NCBI GenBank assembly: GCA_012511645.1
Contig: JAAZFP010000146.1
Coordinates: 1-7,198, forward strand
Origin: Microbacteriaceae bacterium
GTDB taxonomy: Bacteria > Actinomycetota > Actinomycetes > Actinomycetales > Microbacteriaceae
Direction: 5' to 3'
Length of the DNA stretch: 7,198 bases
Positions 1-5,783 of the stretch are shown in pieces. Both the position numbers and the translations under genes were made by a program. The stretch's first letter is position 1. Each line of letters opens with the position of its first letter. The notes below the pieces were generated by a model. That model saw nothing but the letters and a program-made list of their open reading frames with translations. It was not told the DNA's origin and searched no databases.

Positions 1-1
1 C

Positions 2-400
2 GCCTACACCGCGTACTCATTTGGTGCGAGCTACAGCGATGGCGGCGCGTTTGGCATGTATGCCGGGACCATGCCTGAAAATGCCGCGGCCGTCGCGGAG
101 CTAGCTGAAGCTGAGCTCCGTCGCGTTGCCGATGAAGGCATTACCGAAGAAGAGCGGGATCGGGCGCTCGGGCAGATTGCGGGCTCATCGGCGCTTGCGC
201 TTGAAGACAGCGACACGCGCATGGGTCGACTCGCGCGGGCAGAGCTCGGTACCGGGGAGTTCCTCACCCTCGACACATCACTTGCGCGATTCGCCGCGGT
301 GACGGGGGACGAGATCCGCAGCATTGCTGGAACCATCGCGGCGCAGCCGCTCGTGCGGGTTGCCGTCGGTGACGTGTCGCGGAGTACGCTAACAGCATGA
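2..400 (+). CDS. M16-family zinc-peptidase-like protein, C-terminal part (5' end outside window)
   Basis: The frame is open from the window edge (first full codon at base 2) to TGA at 398-400, giving 132 residues with no start visible. The early segment AYSFGASYSDGGAFGMYAG resembles the C-terminal non-catalytic half of M16 (pitrilysin/processing-peptidase, PepR-like) proteins, where a Y-S-F/A-S-Y-x-D-x-G-x-F-x-x-Y-A-G run is typical. It is followed by an amphipathic helical stretch (about residues 30-60) with the usual 'ITEEERDRA' type helix. The zinc-binding HxxEH motif lies in the N-terminal half, outside the window, so catalytic competence cannot be judged. Family knowledge: these proteins pair two homologous halves around a peptide chamber. 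In many actinobacteria the gene sits between pnp and dapB, and the dapB gene does follow here, overlapping by 4 bases (ATGA). Assignment to M16 is fairly sure; the substrate is unknown. Confidence 0.85.
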   Translation, partial: AYTAYSFGASYSDGGAFGMYAGTMPENAAAVAELAEAELRRVADEGITEEERDRALGQIAGSSALALEDSDTRMGRLARAELGTGEFLTLDTSLARFAAVTGDEIRSIAGTIAAQPLVRVAVGDVSRSTLTA

Positions 401-1128
401 TGCAGCACGTTGCCGTTGCGGGGGCCAGTGGTCGCCTCGGGTCGCTCGTATGCGAGGTGATCGACGCACACCCAGATTTCACGCTTATCGCAAGGATCGG
501 CCGGGACTCAGCTGCAGACGCCGGCGCAGATGCCGACATTGTGTTTGATGTCACCGAACTTGAGGCCTCGCAGCGACTCACCCGAGCCGCGCTTGCACGC
601 GGACAGAAGGTCATCATTGGCACGAGCGGCTATGCCGCCGACGAGCTTGCGGCACTGGATGATCATGTTCGGGCATCGGCTGGCGGTGCTGCGTTGGTCG
701 TGCCCAACTTTTCCCTCGGATCGGTGATCGGCACGATGCTCGCCCGCATCGCGGCTCCACACTTTGCGAGCGTGGAGATTGTCGAGGCGCACCACGCGCA
801 GAAGGTTGATTCGCCGAGTGGCACCGCGGTGCGCACCGCGGAAGAGATCGCTGCAGCCAAGCGCGGTGAAGCGATTCTCGCGCCTCACCCTGAGCAGCCC
901 GCCAGAGGAACGTTGATCGCGGGGGTGCCCGTGCACAGCCTGCGTTTGCAGGGCGTGGTTGCCAAGCAAGAGGTGCGTTTTGGTGGCGCCGGAGAAGTGC
1001 TCACCATCACCCACGACACGCACTCACCAGATGCCTACCGCGCAGGCATCAAGGCGGCGCTCGAATCAATCTCGGGACTCGAGGGCCTCGTTGTGGGACT
1101 CGAGCAGATTTTGGTGGATCGCGCGTGA
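397..1128 (+). CDS. dapB: 4-hydroxy-tetrahydrodipicolinate reductase (DapB)
   Basis: Cytosolic enzyme that reduces the dehydrated DapA product to tetrahydrodipicolinate with NAD(P)H, second committed step of the diaminopimelate/lysine pathway. The 243-residue protein begins with a Rossmann fold whose nucleotide loop GASGRLG is at residues 9-15 (family form GAxGRMG), then IGTSG at 74-78 and PNFS at 103-106. The substrate and catalytic signature EAHHAQKVDSPSGTA is at 130-144, with H132 and K136 matching the E. coli catalytic pair H159/K163. A C-terminal dimerisation/core segment with QEVRFGG is near 191-197. Length is somewhat below E. coli (273), normal for actinobacteria. Two ATG codons are adjacent (397 and 400). 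397 is chosen because it overlaps the upstream stop (ATGA) and lies 12 bases from a GGAG at 381-384; the spacing is long, so coupling to the upstream gene probably helps. All key residues are present. Confidence 0.97.
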   Translation: MMQHVAVAGASGRLGSLVCEVIDAHPDFTLIARIGRDSAADAGADADIVFDVTELEASQRLTRAALARGQKVIIGTSGYAADELAALDDHVRASAGGAALVVPNFSLGSVIGTMLARIAAPHFASVEIVEAHHAQKVDSPSGTAVRTAEEIAAAKRGEAILAPHPEQPARGTLIAGVPVHSLRLQGVVAKQEVRFGGAGEVLTITHDTHSPDAYRAGIKAALESISGLEGLVVGLEQILVDRA

Positions 1129-1583
1129 GCGCTCGCACACGCGCGATCGCGGGAGTGGTGATCATGAGCCTGCTGCTCGTGCTCTACTTCGGTTTTGCTG
1201 GCATGCGGGCGATCGCGCTGCTGCAGTCGGGCACCGTGATTGCCGTGGCGATGGGTGTCGCGCTGCTGGTGCTGCCACTGATCGGTGTGTGGGCACTCCT
1301 GCGTGAACTGCTGTTTGGGTTGCGGGCGACCGCGCTCGTTGACCGGCTTGACGTAGAGGGGCGCCTCCCCGACGATCTTGGTGAGGTTGGCCCTACGGGC
1401 AAACCTGAGCGCTCGGTGGCTGACGCAGCGTTTCCCAAGTACAAAGACGAAGCCGAGCGCAACGAGAAGGATTGGCGCAGCTGGGCGAGGCTCGGCATTG
1501 TGTATGACGCCTGTGGCGACCGAACGCGCGCACGTGCTGCGCTTCGCACCGCAATCTCGCGCTGGCGCGACGAAATTCGTTGA
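1125..1583 (+). CDS. small two-TM membrane protein with one TPR motif
   Basis: GTG start overlaps the dapB stop (GTGA, 1125-1128), so expression is probably coupled to dapB. The 152-residue product has two hydrophobic helices at about residues 8-25 and 36-58, a short charged linker, and a soluble tail. Residues 117-150 fit the tetratricopeptide consensus well: W120 (position 4), L123 (7), G124 (8), Y127 (11), A136 (20), L140 (24) and A143 (27). A single TPR normally implies pairing with another TPR helix or a partner protein. By the positive-inside rule the arginines before the first helix (R4, R6) and after the second (R60, R67) suggest both termini are cytoplasmic; this is inference. I recall similar TPR-annotated membrane proteins next to dapB in Microbacteriaceae, but no function is known to me. 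Nothing ties it to lysine synthesis beyond position. Confidence 0.85.
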   Translation: MSARTRAIAGVVIMSLLLVLYFGFAGMRAIALLQSGTVIAVAMGVALLVLPLIGVWALLRELLFGLRATALVDRLDVEGRLPDDLGEVGPTGKPERSVADAAFPKYKDEAERNEKDWRSWARLGIVYDACGDRTRARAALRTAISRWRDEIR

Positions 1584-1610
1584 TTATGTGCTGAGATTCG
1601 CTGATTTCGT
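1575..1610 (+). repeat. imperfect direct repeat and flanking inverted repeat upstream of the permease
   Basis: Two copies of a 15-base unit lie 21 bases apart: ATTCGTTGATTATGT (1575-1589) and ATTCGCTGATTTCGT (1596-1610), agreeing at 12 of 15 positions. The same stretch is framed by a perfect 7-base inverted repeat, ACGAAAT at 1570-1576 and ATTTCGT at 1604-1610. The segment is clearly richer in A and T than the surrounding genes. It sits just upstream of the candidate permease promoter, where an operator would be expected, and its 21-base period is two helical turns. A regulator site is inference; chance cannot be excluded for repeats this short. Confidence 0.4.
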
Positions 1611-1626
1611 AGCTGCGGCGTAGAAT
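1597..1626 (+). promoter_or_regulatory. candidate promoter of the APC permease gene
   Basis: TAGAAT at 1621-1626 is one base off the TATAAT consensus. A weak -35 candidate, TTCGCT at 1597-1602, stands 18 bases upstream and falls within the second copy of the direct repeat. Transcription would start near 1633, leaving a leader of about 27 bases that carries the ribosome binding site. There is no terminator between the upstream membrane-protein gene and this point, so read-through from the dapB unit may also reach the permease. Confidence 0.45.
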
Positions 1627-1647
1627 CGGGCAGGATTACCGCTTTGA

Positions 1648-1653
1648 GAAAGG
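1648..1653 (+). promoter_or_regulatory. ribosome binding site deciding the TTG start of the permease
   Basis: GAAAGG ends 6 bases before TTG at 1660. No in-frame ATG exists in the N-terminal region before the first membrane helix, so this site supports TTG as the start. Confidence 0.65.
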
Positions 1654-1659
1654 CACACA

Positions 1660-3252
1660 TTGCAGTCAACTTCACAGCCACCCACCCGAGCGCTTGACTC
1701 GGTCACCGGGATCAGCCGAAAGGGCTTGCCCCAGGGCACCGTCGGCGTGTTTGGCGCCATCATCATTGGCCTGTCGGTCTGTGCGCCCGCGTACACCCTC
1801 ACTGCCGCAGTAGGCCCCGCAGCACAGGAAGTCGGGTGGCAGACTCCTGCGATCTTCCTGGCTGGCTTCTTGCCCATGCTGCTCGTCGCACTCGGGTACC
1901 GGGCACTCAACGATCGCATGCCTGACTCGGGCACCTCATTCACCTGGGCGACCCGCGCCTTTGGCCCGTGGGTCGGCTGGATGGCGGGATGGGGGCTCAT
2001 TGCCGCAACTGTGCTGGTGCTCTCAAACCTTGCCGGTGTCGCAGTCGATTTCTTGTTCGAATCGCTCGCGATCATCATGAACGACCCAGCGGTGGCGGGC
2101 CTCGCCGGTGAAGTCTGGATCAACATCCTGGTCTGTCTTGCCTTTATGGCTGTGGCTACATGGATCTCATACACCGGTATGACCGCGACGAAGATCTTCC
2201 AGTACATCACCGTGTTCTTCCAGATGGGCGTCATGGTCTGGTTCATTCTGGCGATGGCGTTCTTTGCCGACCCGAATCCCAACACCGGCGTGCGCGCGGT
2301 TCCCGAACTCTCATGGTTCAACCCCTTCGCCATTGATGGGTTTGGTGCGTTCGCTGCCGGCCTTGCGGTGTCGATCTTTGTGTACTGGGGCTGGGACACG
2401 GTGCTCACCCTTGGCGAAGAGACCAAGAAGTCCAAGGGACGCATGTCGACCGAGGGCAAGGCTGCCATGATCCTCGTCGTGATCCTGCTCGTGATGTATG
2501 TCGGCACGGCGACCGCCACCCTCGTGTGGTCGGGCGTCGGTGAAGACAGCTACGGTCTTGCCAATGTCGATATCGCAGAGAACGTGTTCGCTGCCATCGC
2601 GCACCCGGTGATGGGTCCGTTCGCGATCCTCTTGACGCTGGGCATTCTGTTGAGCGCGGTGTCGTCAATTAACACGACCGCGATTTCACCGGCCCGCACC
2701 CTGCTGGCCATGTCGCACTACGAGGCGCTGCCACCGTCGATCAAGAAGGTGCACCCGAAGTACAAGTCGCCTTATGTGGCGCTGTTGTGGTCGTCGGTCG
2801 TCGCGTCGGTGTTCTACGCGGTGATGCGTTTCTTGAGCGAAGACGTGCTGTGGGACACGATTACCGCCCTCGGCATGATGGTGTGCTTCTACTACGGCAT
2901 CACCGCGCTCTCGAGTGCCTGGTACTTCCGCAAGACCGCCCCGAAGGAGGGTGGCAAGGCGATGACGCTGAAGGTGCTGCTTCCTGGCCTTGGTGGTCTG
3001 TTCCTGATCGTCACCTTTGTGCAGACCACAATCGACAGTTTCGATCCTGCCTTCGGTTCGGGCAGCGAGATCTTTGGGCTCGGCCTGGTGGGCGTGCTCG
3101 GCGTGATCGTACTGCTCATCGGCGTCGTACTAATGGTGATCTGGTCACGCAAGTCGCCGCGCTTCTTCCGCGGGGAGGTCATCACTCGTGGTGATGACAG
3201 TGATGGCACAATTGAAGTGTTTGACGACGTCGCTGCGCCCCTTGGACGCTAA
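1660..3252 (+). CDS. APC-superfamily amino-acid permease, 12 TM
   Basis: A 530-residue integral membrane transporter, presumably a proton- or sodium-coupled importer or an exchanger of amino acids or related amines; the substrate cannot be read from sequence. About 12 hydrophobic helices are visible, near residues 28-50, 62-82, 104-126, 143-163, 169-191, 219-242, 257-280, 307-333, 361-380, 384-408, 425-447 and 461-485. The first helix has the broken small-residue stretch (GLSVCAPAYTL, 37-47) where APC carriers bind the substrate backbone. Helix 6 has the characteristic VYWGWD (231-236) followed by EETKKSKG (243-250), strongly typical of the AA_permease_2 type. The N-terminus (about 25 residues) and the acidic C-terminal tail are probably cytoplasmic. 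The start is TTG at 1660 with a good ribosome binding site. The gene has its own candidate promoter upstream and a hairpin terminator downstream, so it appears to be a separate unit within the biosynthetic cluster. No truncation or frameshift is seen. Confidence 0.92.
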   Translation: MQSTSQPPTRALDSVTGISRKGLPQGTVGVFGAIIIGLSVCAPAYTLTAAVGPAAQEVGWQTPAIFLAGFLPMLLVALGYRALNDRMPDSGTSFTWATRAFGPWVGWMAGWGLIAATVLVLSNLAGVAVDFLFESLAIIMNDPAVAGLAGEVWINILVCLAFMAVATWISYTGMTATKIFQYITVFFQMGVMVWFILAMAFFADPNPNTGVRAVPELSWFNPFAIDGFGAFAAGLAVSIFVYWGWDTVLTLGEETKKSKGRMSTEGKAAMILVVILLVMYVGTATATLVWSGVGEDSYGLANVDIAENVFAAIAHPVMGPFAILLTLGILLSAVSSINTTAISPARTLLAMSHYEALPPSIKKVHPKYKSPYVALLWSSVVASVFYAVMRFLSEDVLWDTITALGMMVCFYYGITALSSAWYFRKTAPKEGGKAMTLKVLLPGLGGLFLIVTFVQTTIDSFDPAFGSGSEIFGLGLVGVLGVIVLLIGVVLMVIWSRKSPRFFRGEVITRGDDSDGTIEVFDDVAAPLGR

Positions 3253-3254
3253 CC

Positions 3255-3331
3255 CGCTCTGAGCGACGCTCGCAAGTGATGCCCTGGTTCGCCGGGGCAT
3301 CACCTGTTTCACCGGAGCGCCGCTCAGATCG
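3255..3331 (+). terminator. two-tier hairpin terminator between permease and thyA
   Basis: The inner stem pairs GTGATGCCCTGG (3276-3287) with CCGGGGCATCAC (3292-3303): 12 pairs including one G-U, closed by a TTCG tetraloop, and followed by CTGTTTC (3304-3310), a weak U-tract. An outer stem pairs 3258-3271 (TCTGAGCGACGCTC) with 3315-3328 (GAGCGCCGCTCAGA), 13 of 14 positions, and can continue through 3255-3256 with 3330-3331 after one mismatch. The inner hairpin is a credible intrinsic terminator for the permease. The outer arms may stabilise it or act in DNA as protein sites. Confidence 0.75.
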
Positions 3332-3335
3332 CGGC

Positions 3336-3349
3336 TAGACTTGCGGGCA
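3336..3349 (+). promoter_or_regulatory. leaderless-type promoter of thyA
   Basis: TAGACT at 3336-3341 fits the actinobacterial -10 pattern TANNNT. Seven bases separate it from the ATG at 3349, so the predicted transcription start is the A of the start codon. No Shine-Dalgarno sequence is present in the 12 bases before the ATG, which agrees with a leaderless mRNA. No clear -35 hexamer is seen. Confidence 0.6.
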
Positions 3350-4158
3350 TGACTGTCGCCGTGATTGCCACCCCGTATGAAGATCTGCTGCGAGAGGTGT
3401 TCGAGCACGGCACACCAAAGGCAGACCGCACCGGGACCGGCACGCGGAGCCTGTTCGGCAAGCAGATTCGTTTCGATCTGGCCGAGTCATTTCCGCTCAT
3501 CACCACCAAGCGGGTGCACTTCAAATCGGTTGCCTACGAACTGCTGTGGTTCTTGCGCGGCGAAAGCAACACCGCCTACCTGCGCGAGAACGGCGTCACG
3601 ATCTGGGATGAGTGGGCAAACGACGAGGGCGATCTCGGCCCCGTGTACGGGGTGCAGTGGCGATCATGGCCCACGCCGGGTGGTGGGCACATTGACCAGA
3701 TCACGCAGGTCATTGAACAAATTCGTGCGAACCCAGACTCGCGTCGACACCTTGTCTCGGCATGGAATGTGGCTGAGCTCGACGAAATGGCGCTCATGCC
3801 GTGCCACGCCTTCTTTCAGTTCTATGTGGCTGACGGCAAGCTCAGCTGTCAGCTCTACCAGCGCTCGGCAGACATGTTCCTCGGGGTGCCCTTTAATATC
3901 GCCAGTTACGCGCTGCTGACCCTCATGGTGGCGCAGCAAACCGGGCTCGAGCCAGGGGAGTTCATCTGGACGGGTGGTGACTGCCACATCTACGACAACC
4001 ATGTCGAGCAGGTCGAGTTGCAACTCTCTCGTGAGGCTCTGCCATACCCCCAAATCACGCTTCGCTATCGCGACAGCATCTTCGAGTACGAGTTCGATGA
4101 CTTTGCGTTGGCCGACTACCAGCATCATCCGGGGATCAAGGCCCCGGTCGCCGTATGA
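3349..4158 (+). CDS. thyA: thymidylate synthase (ThyA)
   Basis: Cytosolic enzyme converting dUMP and 5,10-methylene-tetrahydrofolate to dTMP and dihydrofolate. The 269-residue length matches the classical ThyA family (E. coli 264). Visible signatures in order: RTGTGT (27-32), the phosphate-binding loop near the N-terminus; FPLITTKR (48-55); GPVYGVQWRSW (97-107); the nucleophile C152 in MPCHAFFQF; QLYQRSADMFLGVPFNIASY (168-187), supplying dUMP-phosphate and base contacts; and GGDCHIYDNH (199-208) with the conserved H203 and Y205. The start at 3349 gives the normal N-terminus and matches the leaderless-type promoter. The stop overlaps the folA start (ATGA), coupling production of dihydrofolate to the enzyme that recycles it. 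This is the folate-reducing ThyA, not the flavin-dependent ThyX. All key residues are present. Confidence 0.98.
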   Translation: MTVAVIATPYEDLLREVFEHGTPKADRTGTGTRSLFGKQIRFDLAESFPLITTKRVHFKSVAYELLWFLRGESNTAYLRENGVTIWDEWANDEGDLGPVYGVQWRSWPTPGGGHIDQITQVIEQIRANPDSRRHLVSAWNVAELDEMALMPCHAFFQFYVADGKLSCQLYQRSADMFLGVPFNIASYALLTLMVAQQTGLEPGEFIWTGGDCHIYDNHVEQVELQLSREALPYPQITLRYRDSIFEYEFDDFALADYQHHPGIKAPVAV

Positions 4159-4739
4159 GCCTGGTTGGGCTCATATGGGCTCAGGCGAACGCTGGCGCGA
4201 TCGGACGCAATGGCGAGATGCCGTGGCATGTGCCCGAAGATCTTGCTCATTTCAAACAGGTCACGCTTGGCTCGCCAGTCGTGATGGGGCGCCGCACATG
4301 GGAGTCACTCCCTGAACGCTTTCGGCCGTTGCCTGGGCGAGTGAATATCGTGGTGACACGCGACCCCGACTTTGTCGCGCAGGGTGCGCAGACGGTGCTG
4401 TCGCTCGGCGCTGGCCTTGAGCTTGCGAAGCGATCCTTGGAGCCTGAGCCGGCAGAGGTGCAGCAGCGGAACAACGCATCGGCTGCCCGTGCTGCCGCTG
4501 GCGACGAGGTCGCCGCCCTGAGTCCGCAGACCGTGTGGGTGATGGGTGGTGGCCAGATCTATCGCGCCGCGATGCCGCTCGCTGACGAGCTCGCGGTCAC
4601 GAGAATTGACATGGATGTTCCAGACGCAGACACCTTTGCCCCTGAAATCGGACCCGAGTGGCGCATCGTCGACGCAGGAGAGTCGTTCGTGTCAGCGTCT
4701 GGCCTGACGGTGTGCTTTGAACGGTACCTCAGGCGGTGA
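4155..4739 (+). CDS. folA: dihydrofolate reductase with an extra segment before the GGGQIY motif
   Basis: Cytosolic NADPH-dependent reduction of dihydrofolate to tetrahydrofolate, regenerating the cofactor that ThyA oxidises; the target of trimethoprim-type antifolates. At 194 residues it is longer than the usual 159-165. Conserved pieces: WAQANAGAIGRNGEMPWH (8-25, substrate and Met20-loop region), PEDLAHFK (27-34) with D29 at the position of the E. coli catalytic D27, VVMGRRTWESLP (42-53, NADPH binding), RPLPGRVNIVVTR (57-69), and VMGGGQIYRAAMP (129-141). About 30 extra residues, rich in Ala and charged residues, lie roughly at 93-122, between the helix after the VLSLG strand and the VWVMGGG strand. 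The insertion is in frame and the flanking motifs are intact, so the enzyme is probably active. ATG at 4155 overlaps the thyA stop. In mycobacteria the same gene is called dfrA. Confidence 0.95.
   Translation: MSLVGLIWAQANAGAIGRNGEMPWHVPEDLAHFKQVTLGSPVVMGRRTWESLPERFRPLPGRVNIVVTRDPDFVAQGAQTVLSLGAGLELAKRSLEPEPAEVQQRNNASAARAAAGDEVAALSPQTVWVMGGGQIYRAAMPLADELAVTRIDMDVPDADTFAPEIGPEWRIVDAGESFVSASGLTVCFERYLRR
4431..4520 (+). other. in-frame insertion within the dihydrofolate reductase gene
   Basis: This stretch encodes roughly residues 93-122 (start of the segment EPEPAEVQQRNNASAARAAA and onward), which have no counterpart in standard bacterial enzymes such as E. coli FolA. Boundaries are approximate to within about 5 codons because they come from alignment by eye. 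The segment is hydrophilic and probably an exposed loop or helical extension away from the active site. Confidence 0.6.
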
Positions 4740-4756
4740 GGGCGAGTGACCTCCGG

Positions 4757-4769
4757 TATCCTGGTGCAG
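4757..4769 (+). promoter_or_regulatory. leaderless-type promoter of dapA
   Basis: TATCCT at 4757-4762 fits TANNNT and is followed by six bases and then GTG at 4769, so the predicted transcription start falls on or next to the first base of the codon. No Shine-Dalgarno sequence precedes the GTG. The site lies in the 29-base gap after folA. It supports GTG 4769 over the upstream in-frame GTG at 4736. Confidence 0.6.
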
Positions 4770-5746
4770 TGACCACTCCAGAGAACCCATTCGGACAAAC
4801 ACTCGTTGCTCTTGTGACCCCTTTCGATGCTGACGGCGAGGTCGATTGGAACGCGACCGAGGCCCACATCGAGCAGTGCATTCAGAACGGTGCCGATGGC
4901 ATCGTCGTGACTGGCACCACGGGTGAGACCTCAACGCTGACCGACCCCGAGAAGATTCGTCTCGTCGAGGTTGCGAAGTCGGTGTCGAGTGGCCGTGCCA
5001 AGGTGATCACCGGAGGCGGTTCAAATGAGACCGCTCATGCGATCGAGCTCTATCAGCACAGCGAGAAAGCTGGCGCTGACGGGGTCATGATCGTCACTCC
5101 CTATTACAACAAGCCGACCCAGGCGGGCCTGCTCACCCACTTCCGCATGGTCGCCGATGCGACCGATTTGCCGGTTATTCTCTACGACATTCCCGGTCGC
5201 GCGGGTGTGCCCATCAAGTTTGAGACCATTGTGCGGCTTGCAAAGCACCCCAATATTCTTGCGGTGAAAGATGCCAAAGGTGATTTCAGCGAGGTGAGCC
5301 GCGTGCTCAACCAAACCGACCTGATGTACTTCTCAGGTGATGACGCAAATGTGCTGCCGCACCTGTCAATCGGCGCGGCCGGGCTCATCGGCGTCACTGC
5401 AAACATCACCGCGGTGCCGTACCGCACGATGATTGACGCTGTGAACCGTGGTGACCTGCACGCGGCCCGCGAGGCGCATATGCAGCTTGAGCCGCTCGTG
5501 CGCGCCATCATGACGCACGTTCCCGGCACCGTGGCGGCGAAGTATGTGCTGCACGGTCTCGGCCGCATCACCAGTCCGCGCGTTCGTCTGCCGCTGGTCG
5601 GTCCCGAAGAGTGGGAGGCGGCTCTGATCGAGGACGACATCGCGCTCGTGAAGAATGTTGCCGGCGCCGACTTCTCGAACTTCCGACCAGACCGCAACGC
5701 CGCTGCCGGCGGCGCACTGCCAAAAATTGCTGGAACCACCCGCTAA
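4769..5746 (+). CDS. dapA: 4-hydroxy-tetrahydrodipicolinate synthase (DapA)
   Basis: Cytosolic Schiff-base aldolase condensing pyruvate with aspartate-semialdehyde, the first committed step toward diaminopimelate and lysine; DapB, encoded upstream, acts next. It is a TIM barrel of 325 residues from GTG 4769. Motifs: GTTGETSTLT (49-58) with the catalytic threonine, YYNKP (112-116), YDIPGR (139-144) with the proton-relay Y139, the Schiff-base lysine K167 in AVKDAKGD, and GVTANI (208-213). Start choice: the N-terminus TTPENPFGQTLVALVTPF matches what I expect for actinobacterial DapA. The in-frame GTG at 4736, which overlaps the folA stop, would add 11 residues unlike the family and would translate through the -10 element, but coupled initiation there cannot be excluded. 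The protein extends about 25 residues past the usual final helix with an Ala/Gly-rich tail. The stop codon falls inside a short direct repeat. Confidence 0.97.
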   Translation: MTTPENPFGQTLVALVTPFDADGEVDWNATEAHIEQCIQNGADGIVVTGTTGETSTLTDPEKIRLVEVAKSVSSGRAKVITGGGSNETAHAIELYQHSEKAGADGVMIVTPYYNKPTQAGLLTHFRMVADATDLPVILYDIPGRAGVPIKFETIVRLAKHPNILAVKDAKGDFSEVSRVLNQTDLMYFSGDDANVLPHLSIGAAGLIGVTANITAVPYRTMIDAVNRGDLHAAREAHMQLEPLVRAIMTHVPGTVAAKYVLHGLGRITSPRVRLPLVGPEEWEAALIEDDIALVKNVAGADFSNFRPDRNAAAGGALPKIAGTTR

Positions 5747-5779
5747 ATCGTTCCGCCAACCACCCGCTCATTCGCCCCG
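5734..5779 (+). repeat. 24-base-period tandem repeat over the dapA stop codon
   Basis: AACCACCCGCT occurs exactly at 5734-5744 and again at 5758-5768. Similarity continues beyond it, with about 17 of 22 positions agreeing between 5734-5755 and 5758-5779. The first copy contains the last codons and TAA of dapA; the second lies in the spacer and reads CGC TCA where the first reads CGC TAA. The period of 24 keeps the reading frame. It looks like an old local duplication. No hairpin terminator is seen in this spacer, so dapA and rnj are probably co-transcribed. Confidence 0.5.
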
Positions 5780-5783
5780 CAAA

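Noticed and set aside
508..1023. Minus-strand open frame opposite dapB
   Set aside because: Composition and lack of any family features mark it as a shadow of dapB.
1127..1134. Perfect 8-base palindrome GAGCGCTC at the start of the TPR protein gene
   Set aside because: The same word recurs at 1407-1414 inside the gene, so it is probably a compositional accident.
1584..2519. Long open frame on the minus strand opposite the permease (311 codons)
   Set aside because: It mirrors the third-position GC bias of the permease gene, has no recognisable domain and begins inside another gene; the plus-strand permease is unmistakable.
3253..3348. Possible riboswitch or small RNA upstream of thyA
   Set aside because: No known riboswitch core is recognisable, and the inferred thyA transcript starts after the hairpin; a terminator explains the inner stem more simply.
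4736..4768. N-terminal extension of DapA from GTG 4736
   Set aside because: The eleven added residues do not look like the family, and the stretch contains the -10 element; kept only as an alternative start.
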